Assembly (NCBI RefSeq): GCF_900111095.1
Contig: NZ_FOGB01000012.1
Span: 62,799 to 126,798 of the forward strand
Length of the DNA stretch: 64,000 nt
From: Amphritea atlantica
Lineage (GTDB): Bacteria > Pseudomonadota > Gammaproteobacteria > Pseudomonadales > Balneatricaceae
Direction: 5' to 3'
Shown: positions 42,988 to 52,705 of the stretch, one piece after another
Numbering within the stretch: position 1 is the first letter of the stretch
Layout of the letters: each line of letters opens with the position of its first letter
Made by a program: the position numbers and the translations under genes
Notes under the pieces: generated by a model
The model's input: only the letters and a program-made list of their open reading frames with translations
Database searches by the model: none
What the model was told of the DNA's origin: nothing

Positions 42988-43634
42988 TGCGTCCCGCGAA
43001 TATTCACTTCCACCCGGCGGTTCATCGCCCGGCCACCAGCAGTATCGTTGCTGGCCACCGGATAGCGCTCACCATAGCCCCGGGATTGCAGGCGCAGCGG
43101 TGCAACACCTTTACTGGACAGATACTGGGCTACGCTGGCAGCGCGTCGCTCAGACAGGGTCTGATTGGTTTCAAACGAACCGGTACTGTCGGTAAAACCA
43201 TCGACATTGACGACGGTCTTATCAAATTTAATCAGCACCTTGGCGACAGAGCTCAGGGTTGGGTAGAAGCCCTGGTCAATATTGTAAGATCCGGTTGGGA
43301 AGGTCACATTGCCAGGCATAATCAGTCGGATTGAGTCGCCGATACGTTCCACCCGAACGCCTGTGCCTTCCAACTCCTGACGCAGCAACATCTCCTGCTG
43401 GTCCATATAGTAACCGATACCGCCACCCACGGCGCCGCCCAGCAGTGCACCGGCAATCGCGCCTTCCGTTCTTTTACCTTTGCCTGCCACTGCATTCCCA
43501 AGAACCGCACCGGCAACCGCACCGATCCCGGCACCTGTTGTGGCGTTGCTGGTTTTTGCTTCCTGAGTGTATGGATCCATTGTCTGGCATCCCGCCAGTG
43601 CGATTGCACCAGCCAAAACAATAATTTTTTTCAT
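42981..43634 (-). CDS. yiaD: OmpA-family lipoprotein YiaD-like
   Basis: The product has 217 residues from ATG 43634, which has AAGGAG at the right distance; the GTG at 43640 overlaps that site. A lipobox LAGC is followed by a Gly-rich glycine-zipper segment (GAGIGAVAGAVLGNAVAG, GALLGGAVGGGIGYYMD), then an OmpA peptidoglycan-binding domain (VDGFTDSTGSFETNQTLSERRA, in the NxxLSxxRA pattern, and NRRVEVNI). It anchors the outer membrane to peptidoglycan. The stop codon is part of the first hairpin of array B. Confidence 0.9.
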   Translation of the reverse strand: MKKIIVLAGAIALAGCQTMDPYTQEAKTSNATTGAGIGAVAGAVLGNAVAGKGKRTEGAIAGALLGGAVGGGIGYYMDQQEMLLRQELEGTGVRVERIGDSIRLIMPGNVTFPTGSYNIDQGFYPTLSSVAKVLIKFDKTVVNVDGFTDSTGSFETNQTLSERRAASVAQYLSSKGVAPLRLQSRGYGERYPVASNDTAGGRAMNRRVEVNIRGTQK

Positions 43635-43933
43635 TATCACTCCTTTGAGGATCTGTGAAAAAGTTCAGCCTGATTCAGACGATACTGTGAACTGACAAAA
43701 CCTGTGATGATCTCGTTTATCTCAACCGGGGTTAGTTTCTATTCTGCCAACTAAGTTCCCCCTTAGCCAATCTGATTAGCAAATTATCGCTTTTTAAGCT
43801 GAATATCACCTTAGCGAGGCATTTTTCCCGATATAGATCTGGCCTCAGGTTACAACAACTTATAGAATCTCTTCTTAACACATTAGTACGACCTTTGTAT
43901 TGCGATCGAATCATTCTGTCCGAGGATTATCAC
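43635..43933. other. intergenic region between yiaD and fabY (divergent promoters expected)
   Basis: About 299 bases, AT-rich in the middle. It must hold the yiaD and fabY promoters, but I could not pick convincing boxes. No RNA gene or repeat is seen. A GAGGA ribosome site at 43922-43926 precedes the fabY TTG start. Confidence 0.4.
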
Positions 43934-45841
43934 TTGTCTCAGCTACCAGTCATCGTGGGGTTCGGCGGCATCAGCCCAGCCGGACGTAGTTCCTTTCACC
44001 ATGGCTATCGTCGCCTGATCCTCGATAAGCTCAGCAGTGATAAGCGCAACGAGACCCTGCTTGACCTGGCGACCCTGACAGGGCTGGCTGGCTACAGAGA
44101 CAACAGTTACGTCGATCAGAAAGGAAACCCGACGCCTGTCAGCGAACTGCTGGAGGCAATTACTCCGCAGGTGTGCAATAACACCCTGATTCGCCGGATT
44201 GAAAAAGAGTGTTTCGATGTTCATAACGTCACATTCAATAAACCCGCTACGATCAATGCTGCCGAGCCTATCACTTTTACCCTGCGCAAACGCCAACTGC
44301 CACAGAACATCCCTGCCAACTGGTCAGTAAAGCCTCTGTCTGCCACTCAGATTGAAGTGACACTGACAGGTGATCTGGAAGTTATTTTTCCGGATTTTAA
44401 GGAAGCACTGGTCCAGTCAGCCGGACAGCTACCCAGTGGTTTCCAACCCGGCAAGTTGTATCAGTCGCGCAACCATCCCCGCAATATCCAGATGACCGTA
44501 TTTGGGGCTTCCGATGCTCTCAACTCTGCCGGAATACCCTGGGATAAAATTGCCGCCGCCGTCAGCCCCGATCAGATCGGTGTTTACGCCAGCAACTCCA
44601 TCGGTCAGCTTGATGATCTGGGGTTTGGCGGTCTGACTAAATATCCATCTATCGGTAAACGCACTACCTCAAAACAGATGCCACTGGGCTACGCGCAGAT
44701 GCCAGCGGATTTTGTCAACGCGTACATCCTGGGCAGCGTGGGCGTAACTGGCGGCTCACTGGGTGCCTGTGCGACCTTTCTTTACAACCTGCGCAACGCG
44801 GTAAACGATATCCGTTCAGGGCGCCGCAAGGTGGTCTTAGTGGGTGGCAGTGATGCTCCGGTGACCCAGGAAGTTATTGAAGGCTTTCGCTCAATGGGGG
44901 CACTGGCAGAGGATAAAGACCTTCTGGCACTGGATAACCTTGCCGAACTGAGTGGCGATGATTACCGTAAAGCCTGTCGTCCCTTTGGCAATAACTGTGG
45001 TTTTACGATCGCCGAGTCTTCCCAGTTCACCCTTCTGATGAGCGATGATCTGGCTATTGAACTGGGTGCAGATATCTATGGTGCAGTTCCTGAAGTGTTC
45101 GTCAACGCCGATGGCCACAAGAAATCGATCTCGGCCCCCGGTATCGGCAACTATATCACCCTGGGCAAAGCAGCATCGCTGGTACAAAGCATGCTGGGAC
45201 AGACCTCCCTGCATCAGCGCAGCTTCGTACAGGCCCACGGCACCAGCACACCGCAGAACAGAGTAACTGAATCCCATGTCATCAATGAGACCGCGAAAGC
45301 CTTTGGCATTCAGAACTGGACAGTGGCTGCACTGAAATGCTTTATCGGCCACTCTCAGGGAACCGCCGGTGGCGACCAGATGAACCTGTCTCTGGGGGTA
45401 TGGCAGTATGGCTATATCCCTGGCATCACCACCACTCCTGAGTTTGCCAGCGATATCCACAACAGCAACCTTAATCTGAGCAACCAGCATATTGAAGTTG
45501 GCCCACAAGGCATGGACTCGATAATCCTGAACTCCAAAGGGTTTGGTGGTAATAATGCCAGCGCGGTTGTCCTGGCTCCCCATATTACTGAGCAGATGCT
45601 ACTGAAACGTCATGGCCAGGAAGCGATCAATCGCTACCAGGATAAACGTGCTATCACTCGAGAGATGGCTAACAGCTACGACCAGGACAGCATTAAAGGG
45701 CTGACCCGACCGATCTATCTCTATGACCACAACGTGCTGGCGGGTGAAGACCTTGAGATCAGTAACCGGGCAATCAGGCTTCCTGGCTATAACCAGCCCG
45801 TCAGCCTTGATATTGAGAACCCATTTGACGATATGAACTGA
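43934..45841 (+). CDS. fabY: beta-ketoacyl-ACP synthase FabY
   Basis: The product has 635 residues from TTG 43934, close to Pseudomonas FabY (634). The N-terminus LPVIVGFGGISPAGRSSFHHG is diagnostic. The thiolase-fold active site has Cys in GSLGACATFLYN, His in VQAHGTSTPQNRVTES, Lys in ALKCFIGH and a second His in that GH. FabY starts fatty acid synthesis by condensing acetyl-CoA with malonyl-ACP, substituting for FabH. The frame extends 13 codons upstream to ATG 43895, but GAGGA lies seven bases before the TTG and family alignment favours it. Confidence 0.93.
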   Translation: MSQLPVIVGFGGISPAGRSSFHHGYRRLILDKLSSDKRNETLLDLATLTGLAGYRDNSYVDQKGNPTPVSELLEAITPQVCNNTLIRRIEKECFDVHNVTFNKPATINAAEPITFTLRKRQLPQNIPANWSVKPLSATQIEVTLTGDLEVIFPDFKEALVQSAGQLPSGFQPGKLYQSRNHPRNIQMTVFGASDALNSAGIPWDKIAAAVSPDQIGVYASNSIGQLDDLGFGGLTKYPSIGKRTTSKQMPLGYAQMPADFVNAYILGSVGVTGGSLGACATFLYNLRNAVNDIRSGRRKVVLVGGSDAPVTQEVIEGFRSMGALAEDKDLLALDNLAELSGDDYRKACRPFGNNCGFTIAESSQFTLLMSDDLAIELGADIYGAVPEVFVNADGHKKSISAPGIGNYITLGKAASLVQSMLGQTSLHQRSFVQAHGTSTPQNRVTESHVINETAKAFGIQNWTVAALKCFIGHSQGTAGGDQMNLSLGVWQYGYIPGITTTPEFASDIHNSNLNLSNQHIEVGPQGMDSIILNSKGFGGNNASAVVLAPHITEQMLLKRHGQEAINRYQDKRAITREMANSYDQDSIKGLTRPIYLYDHNVLAGEDLEISNRAIRLPGYNQPVSLDIENPFDDMN

Positions 45842-45890
45842 ACGGGTACTCAGACTTCAGCCTTATAACAACAGACTATCAGGAAATCAC

Positions 45891-46304
45891 ATGTTCAGAG
45901 TTATCACCGCACTACTTATAACCCTGGCCCTGACCGGATGCATGGACAGCATCAGTAAACTGTCTGAACCGGCGGATACCAGTTACTACACCGTTGACCT
46001 GAAGGATTATGAATACTGCAGGGGGAATACAACACAATGCCTTAGCATGACACTCATTGGCACAGGACTACCCTACTTCAAACCGATCGAAGAGGCATAC
46101 AGTCAGAAATTATCTGGAAAAAACTCTCTAAAATCCCTGATTCGCATGCTACTTACTTCTGATAATGCTAAATACCCGATAGTAAAAGAAAGCGAAGACG
46201 GTCGTTACTATCGGCTTGGGGCCAACAAACAGACCGATACTGTATGGAAAACCCTCCAACATATTGAAGAATCTCTCTACAACCCTAAAAGGTTAATCGA
46301 CTGA
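45891..46304 (+). CDS. small lipoprotein of unknown function
   Basis: The protein has 137 residues. A clear lipoprotein signal is present: hydrophobic FRVITALLITLALTG then the lipobox LTGC at about residues 14-17, with Asp after Met at the next positions. The mature part has two further cysteines near YEYCRGNTTQCLS that could pair. I recognise no family. The gene is 50 bases after fabY and its 3' end overlaps the convergent tatD gene by 28 bases. No terminator is visible between them. Confidence 0.65.
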   Translation: MFRVITALLITLALTGCMDSISKLSEPADTSYYTVDLKDYEYCRGNTTQCLSMTLIGTGLPYFKPIEEAYSQKLSGKNSLKSLIRMLLTSDNAKYPIVKESEDGRYYRLGANKQTDTVWKTLQHIEESLYNPKRLID

Positions 46305-47044
46305 GCACTGGTCACCCCAATCACGTCAGCCAGCGGTTCCTGCCTGAGTTTAGCAACTACCGCGGCAACCTTTGCCACCCGCTCGGGGTAGTTCAGCTGC
46401 CCCTGATACCCCAGTAACGGCATATCGGGGCTATCAGTCTCGAGGACAAAACTTTCCAGCGGCAGCTCTGCCACCAGTTTTCTCAGTTTTGTCGCGCGAT
46501 CATAGGTGACCGCGCCACCGATTCCCAGCTTATACCCCAGTTTCAGGTACTCTCGGGCCTGTTGCTCACTACCCGAAAAGGCATGCACCAGCCCTGCCCG
46601 CTGCAACTTTATCTGACGTAACTGCTTTAGCACCTGATCATGGGCTTTACGAACATGTAACAGCACCGGCTTATCAAACTGATCTGCCAGCCTGAGTTGA
46701 GGGACGAAAAAAGCGAGTTGATGTTGCAGATCAGCCTGGGGGATAAACAGATCCAGCCCGATCTCGCCAACCGCAACCAACTCGGGATGATCCTGAAGCT
46801 CCTGTTCCAGCCGCAGCAGATCACTCTCTACAGCGGGATGATCGAAGCAGGGATGCAAACCCAGCGCGGGGTATAACGCGGAATATCGGGCGCACAGCGT
46901 TAATAAACGGTTCCAGTGAGGTTCGGATACACCAGGCACCACAAACCCCGTCACACCCTTGTCCCGGGCACGTTTAAGAACACTGTCTATGTCGTCTGCC
47001 AGTTCCGGAAAATCCAGATGGCAGTGGGTATCAATAAGCGGCAT
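46277..47044 (-). CDS. TatD-family metal-dependent hydrolase
   Basis: The protein has 255 residues. The metal site starts with DTHCHLDF (H7, H9) and continues with VGEIGLDLF, PVLLHVRKAH, HAFSGS and LETDSPDMPL. Family members (TatD, YcfH, YjjV) act as nucleases or D-aminoacyl-tRNA deacylases; the order of motifs is closest to YjjV, which is also placed near other genes in enterics. Immediately upstream of the start is a stretch of about 11.7 copies of a 7-base repeat, which may affect expression. Confidence 0.9.
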   Translation of the reverse strand: MPLIDTHCHLDFPELADDIDSVLKRARDKGVTGFVVPGVSEPHWNRLLTLCARYSALYPALGLHPCFDHPAVESDLLRLEQELQDHPELVAVGEIGLDLFIPQADLQHQLAFFVPQLRLADQFDKPVLLHVRKAHDQVLKQLRQIKLQRAGLVHAFSGSEQQAREYLKLGYKLGIGGAVTYDRATKLRKLVAELPLESFVLETDSPDMPLLGYQGQLNYPERVAKVAAVVAKLRQEPLADVIGVTSAQSINLLGL

Positions 47045-47070
47045 AGAATAAATCGCTGTGTGACGCGGAT

Positions 47071-47152
<82 letters not shown>

Positions 47153-47618
47153 AAAGTTTAAGAGCCTTCCTCAGGAGTATCAAGTTTATAAGTCGGTACA
47201 TCTATTTGTAGAACGCCCTTTCTGGCCACCCATAAAAATATTCTTGCATGTTATGGGGAAGGATACAGAAAGTATTGATACCTTCCCGGTTGGTTGGAGC
47301 CCTCTCCAGATATTTAAAATCGCGGCAAAGCGACCTTTGTAGGCGGTAAAAGCAAGAACTCCTGACGTTGCAGGATGCCGCTCCACAACCGGCAGGCGGA
47401 GGTATGGATATGTGACGCTGAAAAGCATAAGGGGAATGTTTTACCAGAGTACCCAAAGAGCATGCTAAGTACACAGAGAACGCCGAGAAACGCTATTTAT
47501 AAGCTTTCCTCTGTGGCCCTCTGTGTCCTCTGTGGTGAATCTCTTTTAAGCTGTTGTATCGATCCACAGAAGATCAAATATGCAGGCATCCTTTCCCGAT
47601 AAAGCGCGATGAACCTAA
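47153..47618. other. non-coding region with CTCTGTG cluster upstream of tatD
   Basis: About 466 bases with no supported gene. Short reading frames on both strands have no ribosome site or family match. A cluster CTCTGTG at 47509-47515, 47519-47525 and 47528-47534 (spacing 10 and 9), with the inverse CACAGAG at 47472-47478, is of a kind seen scattered in many unrelated bacterial genomes. Part of the region may be the remains of an older element. Confidence 0.5.
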
Positions 47619-47641
47619 AAAACGCGCCAGTGGCGCGTTTT
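47616..47641 (-). terminator. intrinsic terminator after prfC
   Basis: A 10-base-pair stem, AAAACGCGCC (47619-47628) with GGCGCGTTTT (47632-47641), has a 3-base loop. On the minus strand a T run follows. It starts six bases after the prfC stop. Confidence 0.9.
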
Positions 47642-47646
47642 CGTGT

Positions 47647-49227
47647 TTAATGCTCCCGGGTCGCCCGGAAACGCATATCCGGCCAGCGCTCCTCGGTGAG
47701 ACTCAGGTTTACCCGCGTCGGTGCCAGGTAGGTCAGCAAGCCACCACCATCCAGGGCCAGGTTATCTCCCCCTTTACGGCGGAACTCTTCCAGCTTGCGG
47801 GCATCATCGCATTCAACCCAGCGGGCGGTTGCGATGGTCACCGGCTCATACATACACTCAACCTTGTACTCATCTTTAAGACGATACACCACCACCTCAA
47901 ACTGTAGCTGGCCCACCGCCCCGAGAATCAGGTCGTTCTTGTTGATCGGCTGGAACAGCTGTACCGCACCCTCTTCTGATAGCTGCTGCAAACCTTTCTG
48001 CAACTGCTTCATCTTCAGGGGGTCTTTAGCCCGCACCCGACGGAACATCTCCGGTGCAAAGTGGGGAATACCGGTAAACTTCAGGTCTTCGCCTTCGGTA
48101 AAGGTATCGCCTATCTGGATCGTACCGTGGTTGTGCAAGCCGATAATATCACCAGACCAGGCTTCCTCTACGTTGGAACGATCGCCGGCAAGAAAGGTTA
48201 CCGCGTCGGCGATCTTCACATCTTTGTTGATCCGCACATGACGCATCTTCATCCCCCGGGTATAACTCCCCGAGCAAACCCGCATAAAAGCGATCCGGTC
48301 ACGGTGTTTAGGGTCCATATTAGCCTGAATCTTAAACACAAAACCTGAAAACTTATCCTCATCGGCAGAGACAGTCCGGCTGATCGTTTCCCGTGCTATC
48401 GGTGACGGTGCAAACTCGACAAAACCATCCAGCATTTCACGCACGCCAAAGTTAGACAGCGCAGTACCAAAATACACAGGTGTCTGACGGCCTGCCAGAT
48501 ACTCATCCTGATCATATTCATGGCTGGCCCCCCTTACCAGGTCGATCTCATCGACAAAATCATCATAGAGATTACCCAGTAGTTCCCGGGCGGCATCGCT
48601 TGCCAATCCCTGTACCTGGATATCATCGGGAATCACACTCCCCTGCCCCGGCGTAAACACATGAATCGTATCGGTATAAAGGTTATAAACCCCGCGAAAA
48701 TCCTTACCCATACTGATCGGCCAGGTAATCGGTGCAGCCGCAATCTTCAGGACCTCTTCAATCTCATCCAGCAACTCAATCGGGTCGCGGATATCCCGGT
48801 CCATTTTGTTAACAAAGGAGAGAATCGGCGTATCACGAAGACGGCAAACCTCCATCAGCTTGATCGTCCGGTCCTCGACACCCTTAGCACCGTCCACCAC
48901 CATCAGAGCTGAATCCACAGCCGTCAGTGTGCGGTAAGTATCTTCAGAGAAATCTTCGTGTCCCGGCGTGTCCAGCAGGTTAACGATGCGCCCGTTATGG
49001 GGAAACTGCATCACCGATGATGTCACCGAGATACCCCGTTCCTGTTCCATCGTCATCCAGTCAGACGTCGCATGCCGATCAGATTTTTTACCCTTAACGG
49101 TACCCGCTTTCTGAATCAGGTTTCCGAACAGCAGCAGTTTTTCGGTAATCGTGGTTTTACCCGCATCCGGGTGAGAGATAATCGCGAAAGTCCGACGAAT
49201 CGACACTTCCTTAGAGATACTAGACAT
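47647..49227 (-). CDS. prfC: peptide chain release factor 3
   Basis: The product has 526 residues from ATG 49227. The GTPase motifs are G1 [14 protein letters not shown]3 [10 protein letters not shown] and G4 [11 protein letters not shown]3 recycles RF1 and RF2 from the ribosome. The frame is open to a GTG at 49260, but [14 protein letters not shown] is the typical RF3 N-terminus. It converges on tatD across the repeat region. Confidence 0.96.
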   Translation of the reverse strand: MSSISKEVSIRRTFAIISHPDAGKTTITEKLLLFGNLIQKAGTVKGKKSDRHATSDWMTMEQERGISVTSSVMQFPHNGRIVNLLDTPGHEDFSEDTYRTLTAVDSALMVVDGAKGVEDRTIKLMEVCRLRDTPILSFVNKMDRDIRDPIELLDEIEEVLKIAAAPITWPISMGKDFRGVYNLYTDTIHVFTPGQGSVIPDDIQVQGLASDAARELLGNLYDDFVDEIDLVRGASHEYDQDEYLAGRQTPVYFGTALSNFGVREMLDGFVEFAPSPIARETISRTVSADEDKFSGFVFKIQANMDPKHRDRIAFMRVCSGSYTRGMKMRHVRINKDVKIADAVTFLAGDRSNVEEAWSGDIIGLHNHGTIQIGDTFTEGEDLKFTGIPHFAPEMFRRVRAKDPLKMKQLQKGLQQLSEEGAVQLFQPINKNDLILGAVGQLQFEVVVYRLKDEYKVECMYEPVTIATARWVECDDARKLEEFRRKGGDNLALDGGGLLTYLAPTRVNLSLTEERWPDMRFRATREH

Positions 49228-49564
49228 AGAGATCCGGTTACGTTGGAAACAGCCCTGCACACTACATGGCAGAAGCCAGAAAATATAATTGGGCGCTATT
49301 TTCCCTGATATGCCTCAAATCCACAACTGAAAGCTATTGACTGACCCATCTATTCTGACAGACTACCCTTTGCTGCTATGGAAAGCAGGGAGTAAATGAT
49401 GATATGGACTATCACTCCGGCAACCGCTCACTCTCTCCTCCTTTTGCTCAACATCCCTGTTCTCGCCCTTGAGTAGCAAATAACAATACTCCGTCGATTT
49501 AAGCTTTCATCAAAGCCTGATCATGGAAGACTAAGCCGACTTTAATAAACCAAGGACTCCACAG
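49228..49564. other. intergenic region between prfC and ynbC
   Basis: 337 bases between divergent genes; promoters for both are expected but none is convincing. No repeat, RNA gene or small gene is apparent. The ynbC start has AAGGA eight bases upstream. Confidence 0.4.
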
Positions 49565-51349
49565 ATGAACCAGCCTGTCATAATCGCGGAAGAGACCCCT
49601 CCTATCAGCCGTAGTGCAGAGCAGCACACCCTCCTTAGCCACGATAACAGCGAACTGTTTTACCGCTATTGGCCCGCTATACAATCAACCAATTCGCAGC
49701 GTGCTATTGTGATGTTTCATCGGGGCCACGAACATGGCGGGCGAATGAGCCATCTTGTAGATGAACTGCAACTGCCTGATACCGCCTTCTTTGCCTGGGA
49801 TGCCCGGGGGCTGGGTCAGTCTTCCGGCGCACGGGGCCATGCCAAAAGCTTTGCCACCCTGGTGAAGGATATCGACTGTTTTATTCGCCATATCACCGAG
49901 GCCCACGGTTTTAAAACCGATCAGATCATCGTGTTAGGCCAGAGTGTCGGCGCGGTTATGCTGACAACCTGGGTACATGACTATGCCCCGGAGATTCGCG
50001 GGATGGTACTCGCGGCACCCGCATTTGATATTAAACTCTATATCCCCTTCGCCCGACAGATGATCTCAATGCGGCAAAAACTCGGGGGAATTTTCACAGT
50101 TAACTCCTATGTCAAAGCGAGTCAGCTCACCCACGATCCTGACAGAATTCGCAGCTACAACGCAGACCCTCTGATTACCCGTCCCATCGCCTCCAACCTG
50201 TTGCTGGACCTTTATGCCGCAGGTGAACGCTCTGTTAAAGACGCCCACGCGATCAACACACCAACCCTGACACTGGTATCTGGCAGTGACTGGGTGGTCA
50301 GAAAACAGCCTCAGTATGAATTTGCGGCACGTCTGGGTAGCAGCAACAAACGGCTGATAGAGCTACCCGGCTTTTTCCATGACACGCTGGGCGAACTCAA
50401 CCGGGAGCAGGCTCTGACAGAGATACGCCAATTTACCAGCGAACTTTTTGACACGCCCCGACATCAGCCCGACCTGAGACAATCAGATCAGCAGGGTCAG
50501 GGTTATCAGCACTATAAAAGTCTCGCCACAGCAGAAACGGGGCTGAAACAAACCTATTGGCAGCTACTACAGAAAATGGTCGGTCTGGGCGCACAGTTAT
50601 CAGAGGGGTACCGGTTAGGTAAAGAGACCGGCTTTGATTCCGGCAGCACCCTCGATTATGTCTATCGCAACCAGCCACAGGGGAAAAACTGGCTGGGCAG
50701 GCAGATCGACCGGGTATATCTCAATAGCATTGGCTGGCGTGGCATCCGGCTACGCAAACTTCACCTGGAACAGTTGATTAATCAGGCCATCGATCAGTTA
50801 CAGGCAAACCAGCAACCCGTCCGTATCGTTGATATTGCTGCGGGCCATGGCCGTTATATTCTGGATGCTATCGCTCCCCGTAAAGATGATATCGATAGTA
50901 TCCTGCTGCGGGACTTCAGCGATATCAATGTGACCGCAGGCAGCCAGGCGCTGATACAGCGCGGCATGGATAGATTCGGCTCGTTCCAGCAAGGGGATGC
51001 TTTTGATCAGGCGTCGGTAGCCGCAGTACAGCCAGAACCGTCCCTTGCCATCGTTTCCGGACTGTATGAACTGTTCAGCGATAACAGCCTGCTGCAGTCA
51101 TCCCTTGCCGGGCTGGCCGACGCGGTGAAACCCGGCGGTTATCTGATCTACACCAACCAGCCCTGGCATCCGCAGCAGGAGCTGATCGCACGGGTGCTGA
51201 GCAGCCACCAGAGCAATCAACCCTGGGTGATGCGTTGTCGTTCACAGGGGGAGATGGACCAGTTGGTTGCCGAGGCTGGTTTTGAAAAATGTACTCAGCT
51301 GATCGACCAGTGGGGCATCTTCAGCGTCTCAATTGCTCAACGACGCTAA
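49565..51349 (+). CDS. ynbC: bifunctional alpha/beta hydrolase and SAM-dependent methyltransferase, YnbC-like
   Basis: The protein has 594 residues. Residues 1-300 are an alpha/beta hydrolase: nucleophile S127 in VLGQSVGAV, with HRGHEHGGR as oxyanion region and a C-terminal His in FFHDTLGE. Residues about 340-594 are a class I methyltransferase, motif I VDIAAGHGRY starting near 422. E. coli YnbC has the same fusion and length. It may act on lipid acyl chains and head groups. The gene is first in a plus-strand run ynbC-ynbD-(small gene)-ynbA, 12 bases before ynbD. Confidence 0.85.
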   Translation: MNQPVIIAEETPPISRSAEQHTLLSHDNSELFYRYWPAIQSTNSQRAIVMFHRGHEHGGRMSHLVDELQLPDTAFFAWDARGLGQSSGARGHAKSFATLVKDIDCFIRHITEAHGFKTDQIIVLGQSVGAVMLTTWVHDYAPEIRGMVLAAPAFDIKLYIPFARQMISMRQKLGGIFTVNSYVKASQLTHDPDRIRSYNADPLITRPIASNLLLDLYAAGERSVKDAHAINTPTLTLVSGSDWVVRKQPQYEFAARLGSSNKRLIELPGFFHDTLGELNREQALTEIRQFTSELFDTPRHQPDLRQSDQQGQGYQHYKSLATAETGLKQTYWQLLQKMVGLGAQLSEGYRLGKETGFDSGSTLDYVYRNQPQGKNWLGRQIDRVYLNSIGWRGIRLRKLHLEQLINQAIDQLQANQQPVRIVDIAAGHGRYILDAIAPRKDDIDSILLRDFSDINVTAGSQALIQRGMDRFGSFQQGDAFDQASVAAVQPEPSLAIVSGLYELFSDNSLLQSSLAGLADAVKPGGYLIYTNQPWHPQQELIARVLSSHQSNQPWVMRCRSQGEMDQLVAEAGFEKCTQLIDQWGIFSVSIAQRR

Positions 51350-51361
51350 GCGGAAGCAGCG

Positions 51362-52705
51362 ATGAATACTGAATCCGTCATGCTCGGTGATCAACCGCCA
51401 CGCCCCTGGCTCAGAGCGTTACTCTGGCTGGCCTTTCTCGGGCCAGCATTTTTTATCAGCTACGGCTTTGCCAATGCGTTTACGGCGGGCCGCAGCGATG
51501 TTGGGCAGTATGTCTTTGCCTGGGAGACACAGATCCCCTTCTGGGACTGGACCATCATTCCCTATATGTCCATCGACCTGTTGTATGGCATCTCATTGTT
51601 TCTCTGCACCAGCAAGGCCGAACTTGATCGCCATGCTCTGCGCTTGCTAACCGCTACCGCTGTTTCTGTTAGCTGTTTTCTGCTGTTTCCGCTGGAATTC
51701 ACCTTTGTCCGCCCACCCACCGATGGACTCTATGGCGAATTATTTAATCTGCTAACCGGCTTCGATAAGCCCTACAATCAGGCGCCCTCTCTGCATATCA
51801 GCTTACTGGTGCTAATCTGGTACACCTTCAGCCAACACCTCAGGGGCTTACTGCCGCGCTTGTTAATGCATAGCTGGATGCTATTAATCGGCATCTCAGT
51901 ACTGACCACCTGGCAACACCACGTCATCGATGTGATTGGGGGACTTATCGTTGCGCTAGTGGTGATGTACATGATTCCCCCGGTTGCTCATCGCTGGCAC
52001 TGGGCAGGGCAGCGGAATAGCAAACTGGCCGGATATTATTGTTTCGCCACCCTGATTCTGAGCCTCAGCGCGATTTTTATCGGCAGTTGGGGCTGGTTAT
52101 TGTTGTGGCCAGCCACGGCGACAGCCCTGATGGCGCTGGCCTATTGGGGTTTAGGCATCTCGGTTTTTCAATATGATAATCAAAAGATGTCGCTGCCGGC
52201 ATTGATACTATTGACCCCCTACCTGCTCGGCGCCCACCTCAGCGCCCGGTTGCTCAGCAGACACAGACAGGGGTGTGTAAAAGTCACCGACGGGGTCTGG
52301 CTGAGTAAAGTCCCAGGCAGGGAGGAGTTACAAACCAGCGGCGCCAGCCTGCACCTGAATCTGACCGCCGAGATGCGGCCTCTGAGCTATCGTTGCAACC
52401 ATACATATCGCATACCGATGCTCGACCTGGCGATCCCCGATGAAGCAACGCTGTGGGCAGCGATTCAGACACTCAATTGCCTTGCTGAGAACAAAAAAAC
52501 GGTACTGGTGCATTGTGCACTGGGATTATCACGCAGTGCACTGGTGGTTGCTGGCTGGCTGCTATACAGCCATAAAGCCCGTTCAGTCGGGCAGGCTGTG
52601 GACATGATCACCCAGATAAGACCCGACTGCATCCTCCACGAAGGTCATCGGGCACTACTCCATAAGATCAGCAGGCCGACAATGGAGATCGATAATGATC
52701 ACTAA
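51362..52705 (+). CDS. ynbD: PAP2 plus dual-specificity phosphatase membrane protein, YnbD-like
   Basis: The protein has 447 residues. Residues about 15-280 hold many membrane helices with PAP2 motifs (APSLHISLLV and TTWQHHVIDVIGG). Residues about 310-447 are a dual-specificity phosphatase with the Cys-x5-Arg loop VHCALGLSRSALV. E. coli YnbD has the same two parts. Paired with a CDP-alcohol phosphatidyltransferase, such a phosphatase could remove phosphate from a phosphatidyl-alcohol phosphate intermediate, as PTPMT1 does for PGP; that is inference. It overlaps the next gene by 11 bases. Confidence 0.85.
   Translation: MNTESVMLGDQPPRPWLRALLWLAFLGPAFFISYGFANAFTAGRSDVGQYVFAWETQIPFWDWTIIPYMSIDLLYGISLFLCTSKAELDRHALRLLTATAVSVSCFLLFPLEFTFVRPPTDGLYGELFNLLTGFDKPYNQAPSLHISLLVLIWYTFSQHLRGLLPRLLMHSWMLLIGISVLTTWQHHVIDVIGGLIVALVVMYMIPPVAHRWHWAGQRNSKLAGYYCFATLILSLSAIFIGSWGWLLLWPATATALMALAYWGLGISVFQYDNQKMSLPALILLTPYLLGAHLSARLLSRHRQGCVKVTDGVWLSKVPGREELQTSGASLHLNLTAEMRPLSYRCNHTYRIPMLDLAIPDEATLWAAIQTLNCLAENKKTVLVHCALGLSRSALVVAGWLLYSHKARSVGQAVDMITQIRPDCILHEGHRALLHKISRPTMEIDNDH

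Noticed and set aside
47186..47428. 80-codon frame on the minus strand between tatD and prfC
   Set aside because: No ribosome site, no family match and unusual residue composition; could be a remnant but not supported.
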